A stretch of DNA of 64,000 bases from Nitrospirota bacterium (lineage in GTDB: Bacteria; Nitrospirota; Thermodesulfovibrionia; Thermodesulfovibrionales; JdFR-88): the NCBI GenBank assembly GCA_021825295.1, contig JAKAHV010000004.1, positions 52,000-115,999 on the forward strand, written 5' to 3'. Below the pieces are notes generated by a model. It searched no databases, had not been told where the DNA came from, and saw only the letters and a program-made list of their open reading frames with translations. This document shows positions 1-9,088 of the stretch, piece after piece. Within the stretch, counting starts at the first letter, position 1. Every line of letters starts with the position of its first letter. A program made the position numbers and the translations under genes.

Positions 1-1
1 C

Positions 2-1537
2 CTGGTCGATTTTCTAATAGGGATACTGCCCTGGGCGCTCATAATCGGCGTATGGGTGCTCATAATGAGGCGCACCTCCAGGCAGATAAGCGGCGGGCCG
101 GGAGGTCTTTTCTCCTTCGGGGAGAGCAAGGCGAAACTCTTCCAGGAGGGCAAGACGCCAAAGATCACCTTCAGGGACGTCGCGGGCATGGAAAACACCA
201 AGAGGGAGCTCAGGGAGGTAATCGAATTCCTGAAGGATCCCGCAAAGTACAGGGCGCTGGGCGCCAAGGTGCCCAAGGGCGTGCTGCTCGTGGGGCCGCC
301 CGGCACGGGCAAGACCCTGCTTGCGCGCGCTGTGGCGGGCGAGGCCGGAGTGCCGTTTTACAGCATAAGCGCCTCGGAGTTCATAGAGATGTTCGTGGGC
401 GTGGGGGCGGCCCGCGTGCGGGACCTCTTCAAGAAGGCAAAGGCGAGCCAGCCAAGCATCATCTTCATGGATGAGATTGACGCGGTCGGGCGCACCAGGG
501 GCGCCGGGCTTGGCGGGGGGCATGACGAGAGGGAACAGACACTCAACCAGCTCCTGGGCGAGATGGACGGGTTCGAGTCGCACGAGGCGGTGATAGTGAT
601 AGCGGCGACGAACAGGCCCGACGTGCTGGACCCCGCGCTGCTTCGGCCTGGGCGCTTCGACAGGCACATCGTGATAGACAGGCCGGGCCTGAAGGAAAGA
701 AAGGCCATACTGGAGATACATGTGAGGGGCAAGACCCTCGCGCCGGATGTGGACCTGGAGAAGATAGCCCGCGGCACCCCGGGCATGACGGGGGCGGACC
801 TCGAAAACCTGGCAAACGAGGCCGCGCTCATCGCCGTGAGGAAGGACAAAAAACAGGTGGAGATGAAGGATTTCGACGAGGCCAGGGACATCATCCTCAT
901 GGGCGCGGTGCGGGAGGAGACGATAAGCGAGTATGAGAGGCGCATCACGGCCTATCATGAATCCGGCCATACGCTTGTGGCCTGGGAGCTTCCCGGTACC
1001 GACCCGATACACAAGGTGAGCATCGTGCCGCGCGGCATGGCGATGGGCGTTACCCAGTTGCTGCCCGAGGAGGACAGGCATTATTACCCGAGGAGCTATC
1101 TCATGAACAAGCTGGCCGTGGCGCTGGGCGGCCGCGCGGCCGAGAAGCTGATATTCAACGACGTGAGCACCGGCGCCCAGAACGATTTGAAGGAGGCCAC
1201 CCAGCTTGCCGAAAAGATGGTGGCCCAATGGGGGATGAGCGAGAAGGTCGGGCCGATAAACCTGGGCCGGGCGGAGGAACACCCTTTTCTGGGGCGGGAA
1301 CTGGCGCAGCCCAAACGCTACAGCGAGGGGATGGCGTGGCTCATGGACAGCGAGATAAGAAGCCTGATCGAAGAGGCGCAGGCCACGGCGGAGAAGGTGC
1401 TCGGCGAAAAAAAGGAGATACTGGACAGGCTCGCCGAGGGGCTGCTGAAAGAGGAATCGCTCAACTACGAGCAGATAGGAAGGATTGTCGGCACGCCGAA
1501 GAAGAAGCCGGAGGCGCCCCCGTCAAGAAAGGTCTGA
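2..1537 (+). CDS. ftsH: ATP-dependent zinc metalloprotease FtsH (5' end outside window)
   Basis: Membrane-anchored AAA+ protease that degrades misfolded and regulatory membrane or cytosolic proteins. The frame is open from base 2, so the gene starts upstream; the ORF-track GTG at 56 is internal. The first residues form a hydrophobic segment (second membrane helix) followed by the basic MRRTSRQ turn. Then come Walker A GPPGTGKT (about residue 98 of the visible part), Walker B FMDEID (about 155), the SRH region with RPGRFDR, and the zinc motif HESGH (about 319; HEAGH is more common). A downstream [11 protein letters not shown] segment should supply the third ligand. About 511 residues are visible out of the usual 600-650. 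The C-terminus ends normally after a short Lys/Pro-rich tail. Identification is secure. Confidence 0.97.
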   Translation: MVDFLIGILPWALIIGVWVLIMRRTSRQISGGPGGLFSFGESKAKLFQEGKTPKITFRDVAGMENTKRELREVIEFLKDPAKYRALGAKVPKGVLLVGPPGTGKTLLARAVAGEAGVPFYSISASEFIEMFVGVGAARVRDLFKKAKASQPSIIFMDEIDAVGRTRGAGLGGGHDEREQTLNQLLGEMDGFESHEAVIVIAATNRPDVLDPALLRPGRFDRHIVIDRPGLKERKAILEIHVRGKTLAPDVDLEKIARGTPGMTGADLENLANEAALIAVRKDKKQVEMKDFDEARDIILMGAVREETISEYERRITAYHESGHTLVAWELPGTDPIHKVSIVPRGMAMGVTQLLPEEDRHYYPRSYLMNKLAVALGGRAAEKLIFNDVSTGAQNDLKEATQLAEKMVAQWGMSEKVGPINLGRAEEHPFLGRELAQPKRYSEGMAWLMDSEIRSLIEEAQATAEKVLGEKKEILDRLAEGLLKEESLNYEQIGRIVGTPKKKPEAPPSRKV

Positions 1538-1694
1538 TCACAGCCTTTGGTCCCGACCCGTCGGCCGCCCGTTTTTGCACGCGGCCTTCCGCCCTTGCCC
1601 TACCGCCCGGCCAAAGCCGTAAAATGCTGCTAATTCCTTCTATAAGGAGCCGTGCCCCTCATGTGTTAAACTACCACTAAAGGAGATTGTTCCC

Positions 1695-2495
1695 GTGTTA
1701 CACTGGCTTCGCGACCGTCGCCGCGCCGAGGCGCGAAAGCGTCCGGTCCCTCCCGAGTGGGAAACCTTCCTGCGTACAAACGTGGCCCACTACTGTATGC
1801 TCGATGACGCCGAGCGCGCGGAACTGTGCGCGATGATTCAGGTCTTTCTGGAGGAAAAACACTGGGAGGGATGCGGGGGGCTCGATCTCACGGATGAGAT
1901 TCGCGTCACAATCGCCGCCCAGGCATGTCTTCTGCAACTGAAACTCCCCCATGATTATTATCCCGATGTGACATCGATTCTTGTCTACCCCTCCACCGTA
2001 GTGCCGCCCGAGCGCCGCCCGGGCGTATTCGAGCGCGTAGAGGGCCCGGTAGAGCCTTCAGTTCCCATCCTCGGCCAGGCCTTGGTCTGGGGTACGGTGA
2101 TTCTGGTGTGGGATGCGCTCGTCCACGGGGCGCGCCATCCCGGGCAGGGGCACAACCTGGTGTACCACGAGTTCGCCCATAAGCTTGACATGCTCGATGG
2201 GGCTGCCGACGGCACCCCGCCCATTTCCGACCGCGCCAGGCTCGCCGAATGGGTGGCCGTGTGCTCCCGCGAATTCCTGCGGCTGCGCCGCCTTTCCGGG
2301 AAAGGCCATAAAACCTTCCTTGACGCCTATGGCGCGAAGAACGAGGCGGAGTTTTTTGCCGTGGCAACCGAGGAGTTCTTTGACCGCCCGATTGAACTTC
2401 AGAAGAACGCTCCCGACCTCTACCGCGTCCTTTGCGCCTATTACCGCCAGGACCCGGCAAAACGCGTTAAAAAAACCTGCGCGGCAAAAGAGTAA
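1695..2495 (+). CDS. mtfA: MtfA-family zinc-dependent peptidase
   Basis: Predicted cytoplasmic zinc peptidase of the MtfA (YeeI) family, whose E. coli member binds the Mlc repressor and has aminopeptidase activity. The 266-residue length is normal for the family. The metal motif YHEFAHKLDMLDG lies near residue 157, and the flanking segments (a VYPS strand, and GQALVWGTVILVWDAL before the motif) are characteristic. The GTG start at 1695 is preceded by AAAGGAGA at a good distance. It follows ftsH by 157 bases with no obvious terminator, so co-transcription is possible. Family assignment is firm; the physiological substrate here is unknown. Confidence 0.85.
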   Translation: MLHWLRDRRRAEARKRPVPPEWETFLRTNVAHYCMLDDAERAELCAMIQVFLEEKHWEGCGGLDLTDEIRVTIAAQACLLQLKLPHDYYPDVTSILVYPSTVVPPERRPGVFERVEGPVEPSVPILGQALVWGTVILVWDALVHGARHPGQGHNLVYHEFAHKLDMLDGAADGTPPISDRARLAEWVAVCSREFLRLRRLSGKGHKTFLDAYGAKNEAEFFAVATEEFFDRPIELQKNAPDLYRVLCAYYRQDPAKRVKKTCAAKE

Positions 2496-2630
2496 AGCTA
2501 TACATGCTCTCCACCTGGGAGGCTTTAAAACATGCCTTTTTCTTTCTTTAATATTTCAAGCCCCTCCGGGGCGGGCACACGCGCGGCCTCAATGCCGGAA
2601 AAATTCGTCTGTTTTATTCCCGAGTACCAC

Positions 2631-2664
2631 AAAAAAGGGACGCCGTTCAGGCGTCCCTTTTTGT
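2631..2664. terminator. Bidirectional rho-independent terminator
   Basis: An 8-bp perfect stem GGGACGCC / GGCGTCCC with loop GTTCA is flanked by AAAAAA on the left and TTTTTTGTT on the right. It can therefore stop transcription from mtfA (plus) and from the PEP-CTERM gene (minus), which converge here. Confidence 0.85.
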
Positions 2665-2670
2665 TATCCC

Positions 2671-3306
2671 TTACGCTATGGCTTTTCCCAGGAAGAAAGC
2701 GGCGGTCAAAAGCCCGATGCCTGACAGCAGGAAAGTTGAGGGCTCAGGGACGGACGCCGGCACCCCAATATCAAATCCGTACCAATACTCATATTGAGGG
2801 TTGGTCCATGTAAGCGAACTGAAAGTCCCGTTAAACAGGATCGTACCGTTGCCCTCTTCACCATAGACTGTGTTGCCCGAGGCAGTGATCGAGGAGCCGC
2901 CATATTCTGCCGATGGGCCGCCGGCTACAATAGTGAACGGTTCACTTGCTGAGAACACAAATGATGCTTGTGCATCACCCAGGCTCCAAATCGCCATCAC
3001 CGGGTCTTTTACCGGGTCGGAAAAAGTAATCGTGTTAAGAGTTGTATTTCCTCCGGCAAGCCCTATGATCTGGTCGATGGTAGGCGCATCCTGCACGATC
3101 GTCCCATCGGCCCATGTGCTGGCCGGATGGTAACTTGGATAATTCGATACGAGCCACCCCGGCCCGGCATACGTTATATTGACCGGGGCAGTGGTGCCGT
3201 GATTTGCATTCTGCCAGTTGGTCCAGTCTATAACGGTGGCGGACGCCGAAGCGGCAATCAAAACATAAAAAGCAAAGGCTATTGCAAACAACAGATTTTT
3301 TCTCAT
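2671..3306 (-). CDS. PEP-CTERM sorted exported protein
   Basis: Secreted protein of about 211 residues. The chosen start is the ATG at 3306 (MRKNLLF), which gives a clean signal peptide ending ASASA and has GGGGGAGG just upstream; the ORF-track start is 19 codons too early. The middle is Ser/Thr/Gly/aromatic-rich with no recognised catalytic motif. The C-terminus is a PEP-CTERM sorting tag: VPEPSTFLL, then a hydrophobic helix. The tail after the helix (GKAIA) has one Lys rather than the usual Arg cluster. Such proteins are processed by exosortase and are usually linked to exopolysaccharide export; no exosortase gene lies in this window. A sigma-54 promoter precedes it. Function beyond surface or matrix location is unknown. 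Confidence 0.85.
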   Translation of the reverse strand: MRKNLLFAIAFAFYVLIAASASATVIDWTNWQNANHGTTAPVNITYAGPGWLVSNYPSYHPASTWADGTIVQDAPTIDQIIGLAGGNTTLNTITFSDPVKDPVMAIWSLGDAQASFVFSASEPFTIVAGGPSAEYGGSSITASGNTVYGEEGNGTILFNGTFSSLTWTNPQYEYWYGFDIGVPASVPEPSTFLLSGIGLLTAAFFLGKAIA

Positions 3307-3353
3307 ATGCCTCCCCCTTTTTCTGCCTTGATTAAAAACCCATATAGAACTTA

Positions 3354-3369
3354 AGCAAAACAAATGCCA
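3354..3369 (-). promoter_or_regulatory. Sigma-54 promoter of the PEP-CTERM gene
   Basis: On the minus strand the sequence TGGCATTTGTTTTGCT matches the sigma-54 consensus TGGCAC-N5-TTGCW, with exact GG-to-GC spacing. It lies about 48 bases upstream of the start codon, so transcription would begin near 3343. PEP-CTERM genes in several bacteria are controlled by sigma-54 with the PrsK/PrsR pair, which supports the call. Confidence 0.75.
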
Positions 3370-3422
3370 TTATTTAAACAGCCCGTTTTTATTGGATTTA
3401 TAAAAAATGACAGGCCAAAAAT

Positions 3423-3474
3423 TGTAAAGTAAACCTTACAGTTACACGGGAAAATCTTACAGCTTATCCTTACA
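3423..3474 (-). promoter_or_regulatory. Repeated TTACA boxes, candidate enhancer-binding sites
   Basis: Plus-strand TTACA boxes occur at 3436, 3442, 3457 and 3470 (three as CTTACA), and an inverted TGTAA at 3423 pairs with the first. They sit 55-120 bases upstream of the sigma-54 promoter, the usual distance for an enhancer-binding activator. The remainder of the 3307-3566 gap is AT-rich, and I see no gene in it; the 68-aa ORF at 3351-3557 lacks a ribosome site and overlaps the promoter. Confidence 0.4.
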
Positions 3475-3566
3475 AATTTGAATTCGGGGCTGGCTTTGCC
3501 CAGTTCGATAAAGCTTTTAAGAAATAAGGCTCTTCGTGGAAGAGTGTGGGTAAACATTTTCTTTTT

Positions 3567-4148
3567 TCACGGTTTGATCATATTTATGAACATGTCGCTT
3601 GCGCCCTGGAAAGGGCCGAGGGGGTTTTGGGTGTCGGTGATCGCGTCGATGGAGGGGCTGCCGCCCCATTGTTTGTAGACCACCACATCGTCCACCATCA
3701 CGACAAGCGCATCGAACTTCCATCCGGTCTTTTTGATGTGCCTTTTGAAATTGAAGAAGTCCAGAAACAGGTTGCCGGTCCGCTTGTCATATATTATGCC
3801 GGGCGTTATGGAGTAGGCGCGGCATCCCGTCTTCGCGTGGATGCACTGCTGCAGCCCCTCATCCAGGTCCTGCATCCTGATGGACGGGTTGAACATGAAT
3901 TTCTGGATGATGTCCACGTAAGTCATTATCTCGATGTTCGGATTCGTGTAGGGGTCAAAACCCAGCTTTTCGAGCTGCCTTGCGCTGGTCTTTCCCACAT
4001 GGATGCTGTCATAGGCCTTTTTCGCCTCATCGAAGTTCGCCCAGGGGGATTGAACCGTCTGGCGGCTGCTTGGAAGAAGCGCGCCGCATCCTGCGGCAGC
4101 CGACAGAAGGGCGAAAATGAGGGGTCCCGCCATTATTTTGAGGGCCAT
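3567..4148 (-). CDS. Putative lipoprotein of unknown function
   Basis: 193 residues. The N-terminal signal peptide carries a lipobox-like SAAAGC at about residue 20, so the mature protein is probably lipid-anchored. The body has conserved-looking segments (GKTSARQLEKLGFDPYTNP and a VVMVDDVVVYKQWGG strand) and two cysteines in IHAKTGCRAY and LQQCIH. I do not recognise a family beyond a bacterial lipoprotein. It lies 100 bases downstream of cobS on the same strand and could be a read-through member of that operon, though nothing ties it to cobamide chemistry. Confidence 0.6.
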   Translation of the reverse strand: MALKIMAGPLIFALLSAAAGCGALLPSSRQTVQSPWANFDEAKKAYDSIHVGKTSARQLEKLGFDPYTNPNIEIMTYVDIIQKFMFNPSIRMQDLDEGLQQCIHAKTGCRAYSITPGIIYDKRTGNLFLDFFNFKRHIKKTGWKFDALVVMVDDVVVYKQWGGSPSIDAITDTQNPLGPFQGASDMFINMIKP

Positions 4149-4250
4149 AAATGAACGCTATTAGATTTTAAGCCAAAAGTCCAGACCGCCAATTTCCCGG
4201 TTCAGGATTGGAGGCATGGCGGGCCTGGGGGACTTGTCCGGGGGAAAAGG

Positions 4251-5078
4251 TCAATGGCGCAGCCGGAACACGGCAATCAGCAAAAAAAGCGCCTCCGCAA
4301 GCTCCGTGAGCGCCCCGAGGTGGTCCCCCGTGAGCCCCCCGAATTTTTTTGCGAAAAATTTTACTCCAAGGACTCCAAGGGCATAGAAAAAGACAAGGGG
4401 AAAGAGGAAAAATTCAATGCAGCCGGTGAGTGAAACGTCTTTCAGGTAAAGGGCCGGATAAAAAGCCACGAGCCAGATGCCGGCCAGCAGGAAGGTGGAG
4501 CACGCGACTTCCCTGAAACCCGTGTTGCCGATGAATATCCTCCCCAGTCCGTCCTCTCTGGCCGGCTGGCCATGATACATGGCCGGCAGCGTTATCCATT
4601 TGGAAAATGCGGGCATTGCAAACAGCAGGGCGAAGACAAGCCACCTCCGGCCCGGCGCATACCCGCTTGCGAGCGCGCCGCTTATAAGAAGGAATTTCAG
4701 CAGGATGGACACCACGATGGCTATCACGCCCATTGCGCCCACCGTGCTTTCCTTCATTATGTCCAGTCTCTTTTGGCGGCAGGCTTCCGGGTCTCCGGAT
4801 GTCTTTACGGCGAGCGCGTCGGCGGTGTCCGCCAGCCCGTCCAGGTCGAAGCCGCCGCTTGCGATTATCAAAACGGCAAGTGACAGGCCGCCACCGATAT
4901 TCGGGCCGAACGCGTCTGCCAGCGCAAGCGAGGCAGCCGCAAGCAACAAACCCTGAAGCGCCCCGGCCAGGGGGAAAAAGGGCGCCGACCGGGCGAGGTC
5001 CCTTTCGGTGACCTCCCCGCTCACCTTAACGGGCACGATAGTATGAAACTGCAGGGCAAGCAGTATCCGTTTTATCAT
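4251..5078 (-). CDS. cobS: Adenosylcobinamide-GDP ribazoletransferase (cobalamin synthase)
   Basis: Integral membrane enzyme that joins adenosylcobinamide-GDP to alpha-ribazole (or its phosphate), the last assembly step of the cobamide nucleotide loop. The 275-residue protein has the family signature GGFDLDGLADTADAL near residue 75 and RLDIMKESTVGAMG near 105, plus several hydrophobic helices. It is the last gene of the bza-cob operon, 10 bases after cobT. Its presence means the locus covers both making and attaching the lower ligand. Confidence 0.95.
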   Translation of the reverse strand: MIKRILLALQFHTIVPVKVSGEVTERDLARSAPFFPLAGALQGLLLAAASLALADAFGPNIGGGLSLAVLIIASGGFDLDGLADTADALAVKTSGDPEACRQKRLDIMKESTVGAMGVIAIVVSILLKFLLISGALASGYAPGRRWLVFALLFAMPAFSKWITLPAMYHGQPAREDGLGRIFIGNTGFREVACSTFLLAGIWLVAFYPALYLKDVSLTGCIEFFLFPLVFFYALGVLGVKFFAKKFGGLTGDHLGALTELAEALFLLIAVFRLRH

Positions 5079-5088
5079 TCGGCCCCGT

Positions 5089-6156
5089 TCAATTCAAAAT
5101 CTCGTCCGAGACGCCGGCCTCCCTGAATGTCGCCATCTCCCTGTAGATTTTCAGTCCCGCCTCTATGAGCCCCATCCCGAGGGCCGCGCCCGTGCCTTCG
5201 CCCAGCCGGAGGTTCAGGTCCAGTATCGGGGCAAGCCCCATCTTCTCCAGCATCGCGCGATGGCCGATCTCCACCGAGTTGTGGGCCGCGAACATGTAAT
5301 CCGCGGCGCATGGCAGCAGGGCATGGGCTATGAGCGCGCCGGCCGTTGAAATAAACCCGTCGATGACGACCGGCGTCCGGTTTGCCGCCGCCCCGAGCAC
5401 AAGCCCGGCTATCCCCCCTATCTCCGCCCCGCCCACCTTTGAAAGCACATCGATGGGGTCGCGCGCATCCGGGGCGTTCACCCTGATGGCCTCCTCTATC
5501 ACCCTGATCTTCCTGCCAAGGGATTCATCCGAGATACCCGTGCCCTTTCCCGTGACCCGGGCTGCGCCGTTGCCGGTCAGCACCGCCGCTATCGCGCTTG
5601 AAGGGGTGGTGTTTCCTATCCCCATGTCGCCGGTGCCGAAGATGGCCTTGTCCATGTCTTTTTTTGCGAACCTCTCCGCCAGCCGGATCCCGGTCTCGAT
5701 GCTCTTTATGGCCTCGGCCCTCGTCATCGCCGGGCCCTTGGTGAAATTTCCCGTCCCGTTGACCACTTTCGCGGATATGAGCCCCTTTACCGCTCCGAAA
5801 TCATGGCGCACCCCGATGTCCACGACGATCACCCTTGCCCCGATGTGCCGGGCAAGTACGTTTATCGCCGCCCCTCCCCGGAGGAAATTGCGCACCATCT
5901 GCACCGTGACCTCCCCGGGATACGCGGAGACACCCTCTTCCACCACCCCGTGGTCGCCCGCGAATGTGAAGATGGTCTTTTCCCCGATCTCAGGCATCGG
6001 GTTTTCCCTTATGGCGACCAGCCTTGCCGCGAACTCCTCCAGGCGCCCCAGGCTGCCGGGCGGCTTCGTTAGGTTGTCAAGCCGCTCCAGGGCCACCTGC
6101 CGCCACTTGGGGTCCACCGGCCTGATTTTTTCAAGCGTCGTTTTGAGCAATTTCAT
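5089..6156 (-). CDS. cobT: Nicotinate-nucleotide-dimethylbenzimidazole phosphoribosyltransferase
   Basis: Activates the benzimidazole base by transferring phosphoribosyl from nicotinate mononucleotide, giving alpha-ribazole phosphate for CobS. The 355-residue length is typical. Characteristic segments are [11 protein letters not shown] near the N-terminus, [32 protein letters not shown], and the C-terminal HNSVEIGH / LRLGEGTGA region with the catalytic Glu. It sits two bases after the radical SAM gene upstream and 10 bases before cobS, so it is translated as part of the same operon. Confidence 0.96.
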   Translation of the reverse strand: MKLLKTTLEKIRPVDPKWRQVALERLDNLTKPPGSLGRLEEFAARLVAIRENPMPEIGEKTIFTFAGDHGVVEEGVSAYPGEVTVQMVRNFLRGGAAINVLARHIGARVIVVDIGVRHDFGAVKGLISAKVVNGTGNFTKGPAMTRAEAIKSIETGIRLAERFAKKDMDKAIFGTGDMGIGNTTPSSAIAAVLTGNGAARVTGKGTGISDESLGRKIRVIEEAIRVNAPDARDPIDVLSKVGGAEIGGIAGLVLGAAANRTPVVIDGFISTAGALIAHALLPCAADYMFAAHNSVEIGHRAMLEKMGLAPILDLNLRLGEGTGAALGMGLIEAGLKIYREMATFREAGVSDEILN

Positions 6157-6158
6157 TG

Positions 6159-7733
6159 TTACCCTCTCCTTCGAAAATTTTCGTCTTTTCCCATCCGCCC
6201 CTCCCTGAAGGGGACGGGGGCTGGCTCCAATTTCCCTGTCAGCGTCAAAAATTCCTCCTCCACGCGGGCGATAAAATCCACTTCATCCGGGATATTCTCT
6301 CCGCGCAGCAGTCTGCCCAGAGTGTTTTCAAAGAGCCGCACCAGGTATTCGTTTATCTCCGCATATGTCTTGTGCGCGCCCAAAGGGGCGGGCCTTCTGC
6401 CGCTCCAGATGCCATCCATCCGGAGGAAAAGGAGGTTCGTCGCCCTCTCCATGACGTTTGCCAGCGTCTCTACCGCGGGCTCTCTGAAGAGCGCCCGCCC
6501 CTCATGGGAGGTCTCCATCCGGAGCCGCCCCTCTTTCCGCAGCGCGTCGAACGCCTGGGTGCCCCGGAGTATTATCTGATGGTGATAAAGGACGTTTGCC
6601 GAGACCGGCAGGTTTTCGAGGAGCCTGTTTCTTTTCAGGAACCGGAAGTTGGTTTCTATGTCTTCCAGGGTGGAGTCCGGCTCGAACATGATAAAACCAA
6701 CATTGGGCTCTATGCCGTGGCGGCGGAGCGTCCTGAGCGCCTCTTCGTTGTCCTGGACGGTCGTCATCTTTCCCATCCTCAGAAGCGACCGGCCGCTGCC
6801 GCTTTCAAGCCCTACGAGGATATGCCTCAGCCCGGCCCTGGCGAGCGCGCCGATGCTTTCGTCCCTTATATCGTTTGCCCGGGCCTCGATGCCAAACCGG
6901 ATGTCCCTCTCCTCAAGCATCCCGGCCAGCCGGAGCGCCCGCTGCTGCCCGCCCGCTCCGGGGCCAAAGAAATTGGGGTCCGTGAAATAGAAATCCCTCT
7001 TGCCCTTTTCCGCAATCAGCGCGTCGATCTCCATCACGATGTTTTCCGGGCTCCTGCCCCTCCAGGGGGAAGGGGAACGCGGAGCTCCGCCGAAGAAGGA
7101 ATTTATATGGCAGAAGGTGCACCTTCCGTAACACCCGCGGCTTCCAAGCAGGTTTACCTCCGGCAGCCGCCACAATGCGGCCGTGCGGAACGGGAAGGGG
7201 AGCGTGTCGGGGTCCCGGGCCACCCTGGGCGGGGAGGATGTGAAAATTTTTCCCCCGCTTCTGACCGAAAGCCCCGGTATTTTATTTAAAGAACCCCGGC
7301 CCCCGGCGATTGATTTTGCCAGGGCGGCGAATGTCAGCTCCGGCTCTCCGAGCGCCACCGCGTCCAGGGCGCCGAAGCCGGCAAGTATCTGCCTGAAGGC
7401 GAAGGTTGGATAATACCCGTAGGCCGCGATAAACGGGGCTGCGCCCTCTTTTTTTATCCGGCGGAGGAATCCCGCGAGTCTTTTGTCCTCTTCCCAGTGG
7501 TAGACCATATGCACGCCAAGGATGTCCGGGGCGAATGCGGCTATCTTCCGCCGGATATCGGGGTAGGAGAGCCTATCCATATGCCCCTCGATTACCTCGG
7601 CCTCGTGGCCTTCCTCAAGCAGCATCGCCGCCGCGTAGCCGGTAAGAAGACAGGAGGAAAGGGGGGTGTTGGCGATATCGTTGCACCGCTCGGGACGATG
7701 GCTCCTCGGATGCTCAAGAAGGAGTATTTTCAT
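6159..7733 (-). CDS. B12-binding radical SAM enzyme, BzaE-like
   Basis: Predicted cobalamin-dependent radical SAM methylase of about 524 residues. The N-terminal Rossmann-like cobalamin-binding half (MKILLLEH... HEAEVIEG) is followed by the cluster motif GCYGRCTFC near residue 198 and a TIM-barrel radical SAM half. The start at 7733 (ATG) overlaps the upstream stop as ATGA; the ORF-track start at 7772 is inside the previous gene. By order (after BzaF, BzaC and another radical SAM, before cobT) it most resembles BzaE, which in Eubacterium limosum is needed to form 5,6-dimethylbenzimidazole. That BzaD/BzaE assignment is inference from gene order; the family call is firm. Confidence 0.8.
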   Translation of the reverse strand: MKILLLEHPRSHRPERCNDIANTPLSSCLLTGYAAAMLLEEGHEAEVIEGHMDRLSYPDIRRKIAAFAPDILGVHMVYHWEEDKRLAGFLRRIKKEGAAPFIAAYGYYPTFAFRQILAGFGALDAVALGEPELTFAALAKSIAGGRGSLNKIPGLSVRSGGKIFTSSPPRVARDPDTLPFPFRTAALWRLPEVNLLGSRGCYGRCTFCHINSFFGGAPRSPSPWRGRSPENIVMEIDALIAEKGKRDFYFTDPNFFGPGAGGQQRALRLAGMLEERDIRFGIEARANDIRDESIGALARAGLRHILVGLESGSGRSLLRMGKMTTVQDNEEALRTLRRHGIEPNVGFIMFEPDSTLEDIETNFRFLKRNRLLENLPVSANVLYHHQIILRGTQAFDALRKEGRLRMETSHEGRALFREPAVETLANVMERATNLLFLRMDGIWSGRRPAPLGAHKTYAEINEYLVRLFENTLGRLLRGENIPDEVDFIARVEEEFLTLTGKLEPAPVPFREGRMGKDENFRRRG

Positions 7734-9088
7734 TGGCAATCTGCATTGCGGAGATGGTCGTCCGCATGCCATGCAAAGACGTTTTTGCAGAAACTGAGGT
7801 TTTCAAGCTCGTACCGCAGTGTCTCAAGCGGGGGCGGGTTGTAGTAGACCGGGTAGAGCAGGTCCTGGCCCCTCCTTATCACGCCGTTACGTATCGCGGT
7901 CTTCTCGATGGGCGTGCCGGGCAGGATTCGGATATTATTAAGGACTATTGTGCCAAGATTTTTTCCGGGTGCGTGCAGGTCGTAAAGGCGCTCAATGAGG
8001 CCGATGGCCTTTTCCCTCGTCCCTTCGGTCTCCCCGGGGGCGTTTGCCATGAAATGGTAGACTGAAAGTATGCCGGTCCTGGCGGCCGCGCCGGCCGCCC
8101 TGAGGATGCCGCCCATTGTAGTTTTTTTGCCCAGCGCCTCCAGCGCCTCCGCGCACAGCCCGTCCGGCGAGAATGAAAAGCATTCGCAGCCGGCCTTCTC
8201 GTACAGCGAGGCGCTTTTTTCGTCGAAAAGGTCTTCCCTGAAGAAGCCGTCCCATTTCAGCGGGAGCCTCCTGCGCAGAAGCTCCCGGCAGATTTCCTCC
8301 AGGTGGCCCTTCGGGTTGTTCAAAACGGGGTCGGTGAAATGGAACCGCTCCACGCCGAATTCCCTGTATGATCTCTCCATCTCGTCCGCTATGGAATCCG
8401 GAGCGCGGAGCCTGAGAGTCCTGCCCTGCAGCCCCGGATAAACGCAGTATGAGCAGCCAAAGGGGCAGCCGCGTTTGCCTTCGATGCCTACAGCCGGCAC
8501 GTAGGAGTCCGCGGCCAGATATGCGGAAGGGTCAAGCAGCGTCTTGTCCGCCGGCCTGTATCCGGCCATGTCGATGTTTCCTGCCGGCGCGGATGTCCTT
8601 ATTTTGTCTCCGGCCCTCAGGCAGAGGCCATCGATCGGAGGAGGGGCTTCGAGGCGGTCAAGAAGGGCCGGCAGGCTGCATTCGGCCTCCCCCGCGATGC
8701 CGTATCTTATCTCCGGCAGCTCCCGCATGAGGCGCTCCGGGAAGAGCGAAAAGCCCGTGCCCCCCGCGATGATCGCCGCTTTTGGAAGCAGCGACGCCGT
8801 CATGCGGACGGCCGCCGCGAACTGCGGGACATATGATGTTCTTTTATTTGCGAGCGGGTCCACGTTTCTAAGCGACAGGCCGACCGCCCCGGGGCGGAAA
8901 TCGAGAAGCGCCTCTTTGAGCGCCCCGAAGGGGTCGCTATGGAAATTCATGTCGAGGACGCGCGTCTCGTGGCCCTGCTCCCTGAGCCTGGTAGCGAGAA
9001 GGACGATGCCTATAGGGTAGACCCTCGGGGAGGAGGCGCCCTCGACACTTGCTGTCTGGACCATCAGTACACGCATGTTTGGTGTCAC
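7730..9088 (-). CDS. B12-binding radical SAM enzyme, BzaD-like
   Basis: 452-residue protein with an N-terminal cobalamin-binding fold (RVYPIGIVLLATRLREQGHE, typical of this family) and a radical SAM cluster motif GCPFGCSYC near residue 206. The GTG start overlaps the upstream stop (GTGA); an ATG four codons later is an alternative. Predicted to place a methyl group on 5-methoxybenzimidazole, by analogy with BzaD. Only about 450 residues long, it is shorter than its operon partner. Which of the two acts first cannot be read from sequence. Confidence 0.8.
   Translation of the reverse strand: MTPNMRVLMVQTASVEGASSPRVYPIGIVLLATRLREQGHETRVLDMNFHSDPFGALKEALLDFRPGAVGLSLRNVDPLANKRTSYVPQFAAAVRMTASLLPKAAIIAGGTGFSLFPERLMRELPEIRYGIAGEAECSLPALLDRLEAPPPIDGLCLRAGDKIRTSAPAGNIDMAGYRPADKTLLDPSAYLAADSYVPAVGIEGKRGCPFGCSYCVYPGLQGRTLRLRAPDSIADEMERSYREFGVERFHFTDPVLNNPKGHLEEICRELLRRRLPLKWDGFFREDLFDEKSASLYEKAGCECFSFSPDGLCAEALEALGKKTTMGGILRAAGAAARTGILSVYHFMANAPGETEGTREKAIGLIERLYDLHAPGKNLGTIVLNNIRILPGTPIEKTAIRNGVIRRGQDLLYPVYYNPPPLETLRYELENLSFCKNVFAWHADDHLRNADCQ

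Noticed and set aside
14-1282. Long minus-strand ORF (422 aa) opposite ftsH
   Set aside because: Antisense shadow of a GC-rich coding gene; no start signal or domain. The same applies to the other long antisense ORFs, for example 29795-30754 and 40585-41481.
3351-3557. Minus-strand ORF of 68 aa before the PEP-CTERM gene
   Set aside because: Overlaps the sigma-54 promoter and box array; no ribosome site; no recognisable sequence.
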